Origin: Siphonodentalium dalli
Taxonomy: Eukaryota; Mollusca; Scaphopoda; Gadilida; Siphonodentaliidae
Assembly: GCA_032622095.1 (NCBI GenBank)
Contig: CP136062.1
Location: 153,384,875-153,448,874 of the forward strand
Direction: 5' to 3'
DNA: 64,000 bases
Shown: piece after piece, positions 1-13,110 of the stretch
Position numbering within the stretch: the first letter of the stretch is position 1
Layout of the letters: every line of letters begins with the position of its first letter
Made by a program: the position numbers and the translations under genes
The notes under the pieces: generated by a model
The model's database searches: none
Told to the model about the DNA's origin: nothing
What the model saw: only the letters and a program-made list of their open reading frames with translations

Positions 1-3000
1 GTAGATATGGAACATACTCCTACTAATATTAAAACCACGATTTCGAAACCGATGTCTATTTTTTTTTCTTCAAATTAAATATCGGCGCGCCGTGTTGCGA
101 AATTGTGAATTAGAGTGACACTTCTTATCCATCTAATGTGTAACAGCGGCCTTTCTATTTATATCATAATTGGATACAGGGCCAGGAGGCATGCGTCATG
201 CAGCCCTGCTATATAATATCTACCAATTTGTGGGGCAAATAAACAAACAGGGACGTGCTAGAGGGTCTCCGTTGGGTGGGGGAGTGTCTACGTTGAAATT
301 TCCAAATGCAACTAACTTTCCAACTATTGAAAATTTCCAACCTGTCACCCTATCCCCCCTGAGGTTTGAAAATATCCAACTGACGGCCATTTCAGACCAA
401 ATTATTTACAACAGAAAAACACAAAATGTGTTGGAATTAGTACCATGCGTGTCATTTTTTTAAATGCACTCGACTATATTTTGTTACAATTTTTATAAGT
501 GCGAAAACGCACTTTCGCAAAAACATACCGTGTCAAAAGTAAAAACTTTTGAGCCAAAGGTATAGGTTAAACATTAACAGTTACAGTTATCAGGAGCCAG
601 CTATACTGTGCTTTACTGACCAACAAGTGGTGTCCATAAGGTGGTAACAACGGCTATGTCAACGACACTCGTTCGACTTTAAGTTTACTCTAAATTTATG
701 TAAGTAAACCTGTGTAGATATGGAACATACTCCTACTAATATTAAAACCACGATTTCGAAACCGATGTCTATTTTTTTTTCTTCAAATTAAATATCGGCG
801 CGCCGTGTTGCGAAATTGTGAATTAGAGTGACACTTCTTATCCATCTAATGTGTAACAGCGGCCTTTCTATTTATATCATAATTGGATACAGGGCCAGGA
901 GGCATGCGTCATGCAGCCCTGCTATATAATATCTACCAATTTGTGGGGCAAATAAACAAACAGGGACGTGCTAGAGGGTCTCCGTTGGGTGGGGGAGTGT
1001 CTACGTTGAAATTTACAAATGCAACTAACTTTCCAACTATTGGAAATTTCCAACCTGTCACCCTATCCCCCCTGAGGTTTGAAAATATCCAACTGACGGC
1101 CATTTCAGACCAAATTATTTACAACAGAAAAACACAAAATGTGTTGGAATTAGTACCATGCGTGTCATTTTTTAAAATGCACTCGACTATATTTTGTTAC
1201 AATTTTTATAAGTGCGAAAACGCACTTTCGCAAAAACATACCGTGTCAAAAGTAAAAACTTTTGAGCCAAAGGTATAGGTTAAACATTAGCATATACAGT
1301 TATCAGGAGCCAGCTATACTGTGCTTTACTGATCAACAAGTGGTGTCCATAAGGTGGTAACAACGGCTATGTCAACGACACTCGTTCGACTTTAAGTTTA
1401 CTCTAAATTTATGTAAGTAAACCTGTGTAGATATGGAACATACTCCTACTAATATTAAAACCACGATTTCGAAACCGATGTCTATTTTTTTTTCTTCAAA
1501 TTAAATATCGGCGCGCCGTGTTGCGAAATTGTGAATTAGAGTGACACTTCTTATCCATCTAATGTGTAACAGCGGCCTTTCTATTTATATCATAATTGGA
1601 TAAAGGGGCCAGGAGGCATGCGTCATGCAGCCCTGCTATATAATATCTACCAATTTGTGGGCAAATAAACAAACAGGGACGTGCTAGAGGGTCTCCGTTG
1701 GGTGGGGGAGTGTCTACGTTGAAATTTACAAATGCAACTAACTTTCCAACTATTGGAAATTTCCAACCTGTCACCCTATCCCCCCTGAGGTTTGAAAATA
1801 TCCAACTGACGGCCATTTCAGACCAAATTATTTACAACAGAAAAACACAAAATGTGTTGGAATTAGTACCATGCGTGTCATTTTTTTTAAATGCACTCGA
1901 CTATATTTTGTTACAATTTTTATAAGTGCGAAAACGCACTTTCGCAAAAACATACCGTGTCAAAAGTAAAAACTTTTGAGCCAAAGGTATAGGTTAAACA
2001 TTAACAGTTACAGTTATCAGGAGCCAGCTATACTGTGCTTTACTGATCAACAAGTGGTGTCCATAAGGTGGTAACAACGGCTATGTCAACGACACTCGTT
2101 CGACTTTAAGTTTACTCTAAATTTATGTAAGTAAACCTGTGTAGATATGGAACATACTCCTACTAATATTAAAACCACGATTTCGAAACCGATGTCTATT
2201 TTTTTTTCTTCAAATTAAATATCGGCGCGCCGTGTTGCGAAATTGTGAATTAGAGTGACACTTCTTATCCATCTAATGTGTAACAGCGGCCTTTCTATTT
2301 ATATCATAATTGGATACAGGGCCAGGAGGCATGCGTCATGCAGCCCTGCTATATAATATCTACCAATTTGTGGGGCAAATAAACAAACAGGGACGTGCTA
2401 GAGGGTCTCCGTTGGGTGGGGGAGTGTCTACGTTGAAATTTACAAATGCAACTAACTTTCCAACTGTTGGAAATTTCCAACCTGTCACCCTATCCCCCCT
2501 GAGGTTTGAAAATATCCAACTGACGGCCATTTCAGACCAAATTATTTACAACAGAAAAACACAAAATGTGTTGGAATTAGTACCATGTGTGTCATTTTTT
2601 TAAATGCACTCGACTATATTTTGTTACAATTTTTATAAGTGCGAAAACGCACTTTCGCAAAAACATACCGTGTCAAAAGTAAAAACTTTTGAGCCAAAGG
2701 TATAGGTTAAACATTAGCATATACGGTTATCAGGAGCCAGCTATACTGTGCTTTACTGATCAACAAGTGGTGTCCATAAGGTGGTAACAACGGCTATGTC
2801 AACGACACTCGTTCGACTTTAAGTTTACTCTAAATTTATGTAAGTAAACCTGGGTAGATATGGAACATACTCCTACTAATATTAAAACCACGATTTCGAA
2901 ACCGATGTCTATTTTTTTTTCTTCAAATTAAATATCGGCGCGCCGTGTTGCGAAATTGTGAATTAGAGTGACACTTCTTATCCATCTAATGTGTAACAGC

Positions 3001-6000
3001 GGCCTTTCTATTTATATCATAATTGGATACAGGGCCTGGAGGCATGCGTCATGCAGCCCTGCTATATAATATCTACCAATTTGTGGGCAAATAAACAAAC
3101 AGGGACGTGCTAGAGGGTCTCCGTTGGGTGGGGGAGTGTCTACGTTGAAATTTACAAATGCAACTAACTTTCCAACTATTGGAAATTTCCAACCTGTCAC
3201 CCTATCCCCCCTGAGGTTTGAAAATATCCAACTGACGGCCATTTCAGACCAAATTATTTACAACAGAAAAACACAAAATGTGTTGGAATTAGTACCATGC
3301 GTGTCATTTTTTAAAATGCACTCGACTATATTTTGTTACAATTTTTATAAGTGCGAAAACGCACTTTCGCAAAAACATACCGTGTCAAAAGTAAAAACTT
3401 TTGAGCCAAAGGTATAGGTTAAACATTAACAGTTACAGTTATCAGGAGCCAGCTATACTGTGCTTTACTGATCAACAAGTGGTGTCCATAAGGTGGTAAC
3501 AACGGCTATGTCAACGACACTCGTTCGACTTTAAGTTTACTCTAAATTTATGTAAGTAAACCTGTGTAGATATGGAACATACTCCTACTAATATTGAAAC
3601 CACGATTTCGAAACCGATGTCTATTTTTTTTTCTTCAAATTAAATATCGGCGCGCCGTGTTGCGAAATTGTGAATTAGAGTGACACTTCTTATCCATCTA
3701 ATGTGTAACAGCGGCCTTTCTATTTATATCATAATTGGATACAGGGCCAGGAGGCATGCGTCATGCAGCCCTGCTATATAATATCTACCAATTTGTGGGG
3801 CAAATAAACAAACAGGGACGTGCTAGAGGGTCTCCGTTGGGTGGGGGAGTGTCTACGTTGAAATTTACAAATGCAACTAACTTTCCAACTATTGGAAATT
3901 TCCAACCTGTCACCCTATCCCCCCTGAGGTTTGAAAATATCCAACTGACGGCCATTTCAGACCAAATTATTTACAACAGAAAAACACAAAATGTGTTGGA
4001 ATTAGTACCATGCGTGTCATTTTTTTAAATGCACTCGACTATATTTTGTTACAATTTTTATAAGTGCGAAAACGCACTTTCGCAAAAACATACCGTGTCA
4101 AAAGTAAAAACTTTTGAGCCAAAGGTATAGGTTAAACATTAACAGTTACAGTTATCAGGAGCCAGCTATACTGTGCTTTACTGACCAACAAGTGGTGTCC
4201 ATAAGGTGGTAACAACGGCTATGTCAACGACACTCGTTCGACTTTAAGTTTACTCTAAATTTATGTAAGTAAACCTGTGTAGATATGGAACATACTCCTA
4301 CTAATATTAAAACCACGATTTCGAAACCGATGTCTATTTTTTTTTCTTCAAATTAAATATCGGCGCGCCGTGTTGCGAAATTGTGAATTAGAGTGACACT
4401 TCTTATCCATCTAATGTGTAACAGCGGCCTTTCTATTTATATCATAATTGGATACAGGGCCAGGAGGCATGCGTCATGCAGCCCTGCTATATAATATCTA
4501 CCAATTTGTGGGGCAAATAAACAAACAGGGACGTGCTAGAGGGTCTCCGTTGGGTGGGGGAGTGTCTACGTTGAAATTTACAAATGCAACTAACTTTCCA
4601 ACTATTGGAAATTTCCAACCTGTCACCCTATCCCCCCTGAGGTTTGAAAATATCCAACTGACGGCCATTTCAGACCAAATTATTTACAACAGAAAAACAC
4701 AAAATGTGTTGGAATTAGTACCATGCGTGTCATTTTTTAAAATGCACTCGACTATATTTTGTTACAATTTTTATAAGTGCGAAAACGCACTTTCGCAAAA
4801 ACATACCGTGTCAAAAGTAAAAACTTTTGAGCCAAAGGTATAGGTTAAACATTAGCATATACAGTTATCAGGAGCCAGCTATACTGTGCTTTACTGATCA
4901 ACAAGTGGTGTCCATAAGGTGGTAACAACGGCTATGTCAACGACACTCGTTCGACTTTAAGTTTACTCTAAATTTATGTAAGTAAACCTGTGTAGATATG
5001 GAACATACTCCTACTAATATTAAAACCACGATTTCGAAACCGATGTCTATTTTTTTTTCTTCAAATTAAATATCGGCGCGCCGTGTTGCGAAATTGTGAA
5101 TTAGAGTGACACTTCTTATACATCTAATGTGTAACAGCGGCCTTTCTATTTATATCATAATTGGATACAGGGCCTGGAGGCATGCGTCATGCAGCCCTGC
5201 TATATAATATCTACCAATTTGTGGGCAAATAAACAAACAGGGACGTGCTAGAGGGTCTCCGTTGGGTGGGGGAGTGTCTACGTTGAAATTTACAAATGCA
5301 ACTAACTTTCCAACTATTGGAAATTTCCAACCTGTCACCCTATCCCCCCTGAGGTTTGAAAATATCCAACTGACGGCCATTTCAGACCAAATTATTTACA
5401 ACAGAAAAACACAAAATGTGTTGGAATTAGTACCATGCGTGTCATTTTTTTTAAATGCACTCGACTATATTTTGTTACAATTTTTATAAGTGCGAAAACG
5501 CACTTTCGCAAAAACATACCGTGTCAAAAGTAAAAACTTTTGAGCCAAAGGTATAGGTTAAACATTAACAGTTACAGTTATCAGGAGCCAGCTATACTGT
5601 GCTTTACTGATCAACAAGTGGTGTCCATAAGGTGGTAACAACGGCTATGTCAACGACACTCGTTCGACTTTAAGTTTACTCTAAATTTATGTAAGTAAAC
5701 CTGTGTAGATATGGAACATACTCCTACTAATATTAAAACCACGATTTCGAAACCGATGTCTATTTTTTTTTCTTCAAATTAAATATCGGCGCGCCGTGTT
5801 GCGAAATTGTGAATTAGAGTGACACTTCTTATCCATCTATAATGTGTAACAGCGGCCTTTCTATTTATATCATAATTGGATACAGGGCCAGGAGGCATGC
5901 GTCATGCAGCCCTGCTATATAATATCTACCAATTTGTGGGGCAAATAAACAAACAGGGACGTGCTAGAGGGTCTCCGTTGGGTGGGGGAGTGTCTACGTT

Positions 6001-7770
6001 GAAATTTACAAATGCAACTAACTTTCCAACTATTGGAAATTTCCAACCTGTCACCCTATCCCCCCTGAGGTTTGAAAATATCCAACTGACGGCCATTTCA
6101 GACCAAATTATTTACAACAGAAAAACACAAAATGTGTTGGAATTAGTACCATGCGTGTCATTTTTTTAAATGCACTCGACTATATTTTGTTACAATTTTT
6201 ATAAGTGCGAAAACGCACTTTCGCAAAAACATACCGTGTCAAAAGTAAAAACTTTTGAGCCAAAGGTATAGGTTAAACATTAACAGTTACAGTTATCAGG
6301 AGCCAGCTATACTGTGCTTTACTGATCAACAAGTGGTGTCCATAAGGTGGTAACAACGGCTATGTCAACGACACTCGTTCGACTTTAAGTTTACTCTAAA
6401 TTTATGTAAGTAAACCTGTGTAGATATGGAACATACTCCTACTAATATTAAAACCACGATTTCGAAACCGATGTCTATTTTTTTTTCTTCAAATTAAATA
6501 TCGGCGCGCCGTGTTGCGAAATTGTGAATTAGAGTGACACTTCTTATCCATCTAATGTGTAACAGCGGCCTTTCTATTTATATCATAATTGGATACAGGG
6601 CCAGGAGGCATGCGTCATGCAGCCCTGCTATATAATATCTACCAATTTGTGGGGCAAATAAACAAACAGGGACGTGCTAGAGGGTCTCCGTTGGGTGGGG
6701 GAGTGTCTACGTTGAAATTTACAAATGCAACTAACTTTCCAACTATTGGAAATTTCCAACCTGTCACCCTATCCCCCCTGAGGTTTGAAAATATCCAACT
6801 GACGGCCATTTCAGACCAAATTATTTACAACAGAAAAACACAAAATGTGTTGGAATTAGTACCATGCGTGTCATTTTTTTAAATGCTCTCGACTATATTT
6901 TGTTACAATTTTTATAAGTGCGAAAACGCACTTTCGCAAAAACATACCGTGTCAAAAGTAAAAACTTTTGAGCCAAAGGTATAGGTTAAACATTAACAGT
7001 TACAGTTATCAGGAGCCAGCTATACTGTGCTTTACTGATCAACAAGTGGTGTCCATAAGGTGGTAACAACGGCTATGTCAACGACACTCGTTCGACTTTA
7101 AGTTTACTCTAAATTTATGTAAGTAAACCTGTGTAGATATGGAACATACTCCTACTAATATTAAAACCACGATTTCGAAACCGATGTCTATTTTTTTTTC
7201 TTCAAATTAAATATCGGCGCGCCGTGTTGCGAAATTGTGAATTAGAGTGACACTTCTTATCCATCTATAATGTGTAACAGCGGCCTTTCTATTTATATCA
7301 TAATTGGATACAGGGCCAGGATGCATGCGTCATGCAGCCCTGCTATATAATATCTACCAATTTGTGGGGCAAATAAACAAACAGGGACGTGCTAGAGGGT
7401 CTCCGTTGGGTGGGGGAGTGTCTACGTTGAAATTTACAAATGCAACTAACTTTCCAACTATTGGAAATTTCCAACCTGTCACCCTATCCCCCCTGAGGTT
7501 TGAAAATATCCAACTGACGGCCATTTCAGACCAAATTATTTACAACAGAAAAACACAAAATGTGTTGGAATTAGTACCATGCGTGTCATTTTTTTTAAAT
7601 GCACTCGACTATATTTTGTTACAATTTTTATAAGTGCGAAAACGCACTTTCGCAAAAACATACCGTGTCAAAAGTAAAAACTTTTGAGCCAAAGGTATAG
7701 GTTAAACATTAACAGATACAGTTATCAGGAGCCAGCTATACTGTGCTTTACTGATCAACAAGTGGTGTCC
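1..7770. repeat. Homogeneous 713-bp tandem satellite, about 11 copies
   Basis: The sequence starting GTAGATATGGAACATACTCC at position 1 recurs at 714 and then every 713-715 bp through about 7134. Copies differ by scattered single bases and by length changes in T runs. Each unit holds a GGCGCGCC palindrome, an AT-rich part, the segment CGCACTTTCGCAAAAACATA and a 97-codon open frame in many copies. The frame is opened and closed by one- or two-base changes (for example 1698-1925, 3124-3417), so it is probably not a gene. The array runs off the left edge of the window. Function unknown; a satellite is the simplest reading. Confidence 0.97.
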
Positions 7771-8565
7771 ATAATATGGCAACAACGATTATGTCATAAA
7801 CATTCTCTCGGCGTTAAGTTTATTATAAATACATGTAAGTAAACCTGGATATATATGAAATATTCTCATACTGATACTAATATAACGATTTAGAACCCGA
7901 TGTCTATTTTGTTCACATTAAATATCGGCCGCCGTTTAGCGAAATTGTGAACTAGAGTTACACTTCTTATACAGCAAGGTTGTGAAAGCGGCCATTCTGT
8001 TTACGTCATATTTTGATATCGATGCAATATATCTGCCAATTTGTGGGGCAAAATCGACCCGATAAACTAGCAGGGACGTTGCTAGGAGTCTCCGTTGACG
8101 GGGTGTCTACGTTGAAATTTCCAACTGCAACTAACTTCCCAACTGTTGGAATTTCCAACCTGACACCCCCCCCCCCCTGAGGTTTGAAAATAATTCAAAA
8201 TATCTTATCTAACTGACGGCCATTTCAGACAAAATGTTTATCAACATAAGTAGAAATATCTGCTGCTGTTGGTCTAAAAACAATAAATTTCCTACTAATT
8301 ACTGGTTGGAAATTAAAGAATTATAACCATTTGAAATTTTGACCAGCATGCCAGATTTATTTAATTATTTCTGCGCAAAAATTGTGTTCCAGGAAGTTCC
8401 GAGTTCAGCATTTTTTCTCATAAATGCACCGGACTATTTATAGGTTGTAATTATATTTATAAGTTACAATTTCATAAGTGCGCAGAACGCACTTTCGCAA
8501 AAACATACCGTGTCAAAAGTTAAAACTTTTGAGCCAAAGGTATAGGTTAAACATTAACTTATATA
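7771..8565. repeat. Diverged edge copy of the 713-bp satellite
   Basis: At about 7770 the satellite sequence changes abruptly from near-identity to a clearly diverged copy. It keeps recognisable landmarks (GATGTCTATTTT, AAATATCGGC, CAACTGACGGCCATTTCAGA, CGCACTTTCGCAAAAACATA) but carries substitutions and extra segments, including about 150 bp near 8240-8400. The copy stops at CATTAACTTATATA, where a 1.2-kb insertion begins. This is the expected appearance of an array edge that escaped homogenisation. Confidence 0.85.
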
Positions 8566-9775
8566 AATAAAGTGAGTAGATGGGCGCGAAGCGCCCAGGA
8601 TGGTCGAAAAGATCGAGTGATCTTCTCCTTCACCCCACGGTTTGTTGTTGTTGGAGATATGGCACACAGAAAATAGTCATGTCTGAACACGGCAAAAGCG
8701 GACACAATTGGATTAATGTTATCTCTTTGATTTAATTGAATGGATGGATTATTTGGGGAAGAGCCCACGAGCTTTAATATGGGGTGTGAGGGGTGACCCG
8801 GTGGGTCCCTTTAATATATGGTTGAGCTGAGCGTGTCATCTGGTGCGCTGAAAAAGGAGCGGGGCCCGTATTATAATTTTAAAATAGTGTTAGTTTGTTA
8901 GTTGTATAAAAAAAACAACCAACCGCAAGGCAGAGCGTGTGATTCAATGTGATTCAATGCGCCATCATACCGCTATTCTGCTATAGCCAAATGCGCAGAG
9001 ACAGTATGTTTTGTTTATTTCGTTGTTTCTGGATGGGCCGCCCTACATTCCATGGCACGGGCGTAGGTGAAGACTCTGACAATTTTATGTGCAGAGTTAT
9101 TTGGGTTCCGATAAGTGAAGTAAATCTGAAGATTAAGTACAAGATAGACTTTAATTGTTGACGATGTGAATGGTTTTGTACAGAGATATATATGATTACA
9201 TGATTACATTCAATAGATTTTTTTGGTTTTATATTTTTTTTTTGTGGTAATTTCTTTATTTTGTTAAAATTATGTATACATTTAGTTCATGTCAGTGTGT
9301 TCTTGGGCCGTGAGCCGTCCTGTTCCCGAAGAAATGTCAGAGCGGCAAGCGGGACGATCATATTTTGGTATATGTCGTTCCTAACTCGTTGAGAGCTATG
9401 ACCACTTATGGGTCTGTAGTTCCTGCACCCCACCCCAAGCTAGTGCTGGGTCGGTTTTCAAGCCGGATCCCGCTTGGTTGGTGTTGTTAGGTGAGTGGAA
9501 TGTGTATGACATGAGCGCTAGCTTCTGAAAGTGAATTTGTAATTATATTGGTGGCGGGCCGTGCCTGTTATAGAAATGATTGCGTCTTCCCCCAGTTTGA
9601 ATGGGTTCCCAGGGCGCGGGCGTAAGTGAAATCATCTTCATGTTCTTGTTGTAGTTTAATGGTTGAAAAAATATGTACGATGGTAGACAATGGTATATAT
9701 GTGGATGTATATATATATACAGTGAATATTTTTTTTGGTTTTTGTGATTTTTTTTTGGGTTGTTTATTTTTTGTT
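8566..9775. mobile_element. 1.2-kb insertion in satellite, flanked by 14-bp direct repeats
   Basis: The satellite is interrupted between two copies of CATTAACTTATATA (8552-8565 and 9776-9789), after which it resumes with CATCAGGAGCAAAGC. The inserted sequence has no visible terminal inverted repeat and no convincing coding frame. It contains a GGGCGCGAAGCGCCC hairpin near 8582 and two related GGGCGTA(G/A)GTGAA motifs (about 9059 and 9622), and it ends in long T-rich runs (9725-9775). A long, odd-length direct repeat without inverted ends suggests insertion of a reverse-transcribed RNA (SINE- or LINE-like), but the source is not recognised. Confidence 0.65.
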
Positions 9776-10277
9776 CATTAACTTATATATTCATCAGGAG
9801 CAAAGCTATACTGTGATTTACTGACCGACGAGTGGTGTCCATAATATGGCAACAACGATTATGTCAAAGACATTCCCTCGACTTTTAAGTTTATTCTAGA
9901 TACATGTAAGTAAACCCGGGTCTATTTATATGGAATATTGCTGCTGATACTAAAATAACGATTTCGAGACCGATGTCTATATTTAAAAATTAAATATCGG
10001 CGCGCCGTTTTGCGAAATTGTGAACTAGAGTTACATGCACTTCTGGTACATCTGGCGTGAAAAAAGCGGCCCTTCTGTTTATATTATATCATACTTGGAT
10101 ATTGATGCATGGGTCCTCCAGCCCTGCCTTATATGATATCTAGCAATTTGTGGGGCTTTTGAAGCGATGCCACTAAATTAGCAGGGACGTGGCTAGTCTC
10201 CGTCGTGAGGCGTTGTCTACATTAAAATGTCCAACTGCAACTAACTTTCCAACTGTTGGAAATTTCCAACCTGGCAC
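9776..10277. repeat. Diverged satellite copy, first part
   Basis: The 713-bp satellite resumes after the insertion, with recognisable landmarks (TCAGGAGCAAAGCTATACTGTG, GATGTCTATATTT, AAATATCGGCGCGCCG, TTTCCAACTGTTGGAAATTTCC). It is much more diverged than the homogeneous array and is broken at 10277 by a hAT-type MITE. Confidence 0.8.
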
Positions 10278-10659
10278 CAGGGGCGCCGGAAGCATCCAAT
10301 GGCATGGGGGGGCAGAGCCTACAAAAAGGGCACTTTTCCGCAAAAAAGGGCATTTTCTCCACAAACTCAGGAAAATAACCATAAATTCATTGTGGCAAAA
10401 ATCCCTATTTTAATGGTATTTGTCGGTTTTTATGGCCTTTTTGTGATAAAATTGACAAAAAATTAATATTCCTTGTGAAATTGGTGGTATTTGGACCAAA
10501 AAAGTCACATTTTGCTATAAAAACACGAGATTAAACACACAAAAAGCATTTTCTGTCTCCAGAAAAAGGGCAAGTCCTGCCCCCGCTCGCCCCCCCCCCC
10601 CTTGGTCAAGGGCAGGGGGTCAGCTGCCCCCTCTGCCCCCCCCTCTTCCGGCGCCCCTG
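10278..10659. mobile_element. hAT-type MITE with exact 8-bp target duplication
   Basis: A 382-bp element begins CAGGGGCGCCGGAAG and ends with the exact reverse complement CTTCCGGCGCCCCTG. It is flanked by perfect 8-bp direct repeats CCTGGCAC (10270-10277 and 10660-10667). Removing the element and one repeat restores the expected satellite sequence (CCAACCTGGCACCCCTCCCC). The CAGGGGCG end and 8-bp duplication are typical of hAT transposons. There is no transposase, so it is a non-autonomous copy; the interior contains G/C-rich and repeated AAAAAGGGCA stretches. Confidence 0.93.
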
Positions 10660-11332
10660 CCTGGCACCCCTCCCCTGGTTTTAAAATATTCAACTGACGG
10701 CAATTTCAGAGTTTCAGACCAAATTTTTTACCAACATAAGTATACAAAAATGTTGTAACTCGAACATATATGCACTGAACTATTTTTTGTTAGAATTTCA
10801 TAAGCGCGAAGAACGCACTTTCGCAAAAACATACCGTGTCAAAAGTAAAAACTTTTGAGCCAAAGGTATAGGTTAAACATTAACAGATACAGTTATCAGG
10901 AGCCAGCTATACTGTGCTTTACTGGTCGACGACTGGTGTCCATAATATGGCAACAACGATTATGTCATAAACATTCTCTCGACTTTAAGTTTATTCTAGA
11001 TACATGTAATTAAATCTTGATCTATGTAGAATATACTCCTGCTGATACTAAAATAACGATTTCGGAACCGATGTCTATTTTTTTTCACGTTAAATATTGG
11101 CGCAGTTTTGCGAAAATGTGAACTAGAGTTACACTTCTTATACATCGAGTGTGCAAAAAGCGGCCCTTCCATGTATATCATAATTGGATATTTATGCATG
11201 GGTCCTGCAGCCCTGCTATATAATATCTACCAGTTTGTGGGGTAAAGCGATACCACTAAACTAGCAGGGACGTGGCTAGAGGTTCTCCGTTCAAGGGGGC
11301 GGGGTTCGTTGACATTTCCAATTAACTGCAAC
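10660..11332. repeat. Diverged satellite copies, second part
   Basis: Satellite sequence continues after the hAT MITE (TTTTAAAATATTCAACTGACGG and CGCACTTTCGCAAAAACATA, then a following unit with GATGTCTATTTTTTTTCACG). It runs until a LINE 3' fragment begins near 11333, inside the AACTGCAACTA landmark. Confidence 0.8.
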
Positions 11333-11336
11333 TACA

Positions 11337-11624
11337 ATGTTCCCCTTGCATGAACCAGACCAAACTCATATGGAACAAAGACTATGTATATTCTGTTCCG
11401 ATGATGCTATTGAAGACGAAAATCACTTTCTTTTAGAATGTAGTGCTTACCGCACACCAAAGCTCGAACTCATAACTATTATGAAGACACAGTTCCCAGA
11501 CTTTGAAAACATGACCCAAACTGAACAGCTTGTCAAAATCCTGTCCAACAATATTTCAAATTCATGTCATATAATCCGAAGTTTATATTCCGCACGCGAT
11601 GAGCATCGTCTCATAAATCAATGA
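11337..11624 (+). pseudogene. LINE ORF2 C-terminal zinc-finger-like fragment
   Basis: The 95-residue open frame contains CIFC, then IEDENHFLLEC and Y (residues about 17-38). This is the Cys-X2-Cys...His-X4-Cys arrangement of the zinc-binding region that follows reverse transcriptase in many non-LTR retrotransposons. Nothing upstream belongs to the reverse transcriptase, because the copy is truncated at the satellite junction. The first methionine is therefore accidental and the fragment cannot be autonomous. The frame ends just before the 3' untranslated region. Confidence 0.8.
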
Positions 11625-11835
11625 ATAAATGAAGACGAGACGACCCTATGCACATTCAGCTTTACTGAGGTTATATATTACCATCTATTTAAATAATATC
11701 ATTTATTATATTGTTCAATGTACAATGTACAATTATATGTTATTATGTTTGCATACTGTCCTTATAAGGATGTTTTGCCAATTAAACTTATCTTATCTAT
11801 GTTATCGAAATACCATGTGCACCCCTCTCTTCGGT

Positions 11836-11970
11836 TGGATGATGGTGACGATGAGGATGAGGACGATGGTGATGAATTACGATGATGAAATGACGAGTAG
11901 TTGACGATTATGATGATTGCATGATATTGGTGATGATAATGATGATGATGGTGATGATGATGATGACTGC
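11836..11970. repeat. GAT/GAC-rich trinucleotide microsatellite
   Basis: An imperfect run of GATGATG/GACGATG triplets within the 3' part of the LINE insertion. Confidence 0.9.
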
Positions 11971-12054
11971 ATGACTATGTTGTAAATAGTGTATATATGT
12001 TCACATTCATCTCTAATTTCATGTTAATTCATGATTGAGTAAATAAAGCATTCA

Positions 12055-12125
12055 CAACTTTCCAACTGGTACCTCAAACTTTTCAACTGTTGGAAGTTTC
12101 CGACCTGACGCCCCACAATGGTTTA
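12055..12125. repeat. Satellite remnant after the LINE
   Basis: AACTTTCCAACTGG...TTTTCAACTGTTGGAAGTTTCC...CCTGACGCCCCAC matches the part of the satellite that follows the LINE insertion point. It is the last clear trace of the satellite on this side. Confidence 0.7.
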
Positions 12126-13110
12126 GAATACTAGAGGGGGGACACGGGAATTTTCGGGACACCGGGATCGACCCTTTTTATTTTTCGGGAATTGGGATCG
12201 TCAGATTAAATTTTTCGGGAATCGGGAACAGAATTCCACCGGGACCCGGGAAAGATTGAAATTATTTTCCGGGACCCGGGAAATTATCCCCAATTAATCT
12301 GGATTTCCATTTTTATTCACCTAATTTGAACTGATTTCCCCAAAAATGCACACACCCGACCGGTATTCCAGCGTCAAATTAAAAATATATAATTTATTTA
12401 ACTCTTTTTAATATAAGTTCTCTGTAGGGAGTATTCAGCTGTTGTCGACTACCAACAAAGTCTGCTGGTATCCAGTAAATTTTAAAGTCATTTATTTACA
12501 CGAGTTTTACCACTTGGTCAATCTAAGCTGTTGTATATACTGGTGACTTGTGTACATCCGTGTGGTCTCCTATTTCTCAGTTGGTTTGTGCATGACTTGG
12601 TTTTTCATACTAATATTCCACTTATGGGGCACAATCTCAAATCACATACCGTCTTAGATATATTGAGACCACATGAATTTCATACATCACCTGGACATTT
12701 AGGGATTACCTGATTTGTGGTGGTGTATATCAGTGTAAAGAGTGATCTGTTGATTCTGTTCAATGGATTTGCATATAGGTTCGTATTTTATGTCATGTAA
12801 AATGATGTAATTGACCAGACAGTAGCCAGTAAATCATAAGATAGCATACAAATACAATATATGTACATTGATCTACATTACTTGTGAATATTGTATGTTT
12901 TGTCGATACTCTATATAATATTTTAATTCCTGGGAACTCACTGGGGAACTGGCTTCTTTTTTTAATTGGGAACTGGGATTTGCTTTTAATTCCTGGGAAC
13001 TGGGAAATGGCATATATTTTTTCCTGGGAACTGGGATTTGCTGATTTATTTCCTGGGAATCTGGGATTGGACCCCCGCCCCCCCCCCCCCATACTAATGT
13101 TGGTTTTAAA
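12126..13110. repeat. Segment with repeated CGGGAA / CCTGGGAACTGGGA motifs at both ends
   Basis: The left end (about 12132-12290) repeats CGGGAAT, CGGGACACCGGG and CCGGGACCCGGGAAA. The right end (about 12926-13075) repeats CCTGGGAACTGGGATTTG four times and ends in a C run next to CATAC. The ends read roughly as inverted counterparts (GGGA-rich against TCCC-rich on the opposite strand). This suggests one old element of about 950 bp, but clean termini and a target duplication are not visible. Open frames across the right end are translations of the motif. Confidence 0.45.

Larger units (their letters stand above)
11333..12054 (+). mobile_element. 5'-truncated LINE 3' end inserted in satellite
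   Basis: The satellite landmark AACTGCAACTAACTTTCCAACTG is split after GCAACTA (near 11333) and resumes at 12055 with AACTTTCCAACTGG. The insert contains the C-terminal coding part of a non-LTR retrotransposon (11337-11624). A 3' untranslated stretch follows with a GAT-rich microsatellite, then a short tail GAGTAAATAAAGCATTCAC. No long target duplication is visible. Confidence 0.75.

Noticed and set aside
170-7633. Repeated 75-131-codon open frames (MDTGPGGMRHAALLYNIYQF...)
   Set aside because: They are copies of the same satellite unit. Frame and length change with one- or two-base indels between otherwise near-identical units, and there is no domain or codon signal. Best read as non-coding satellite.
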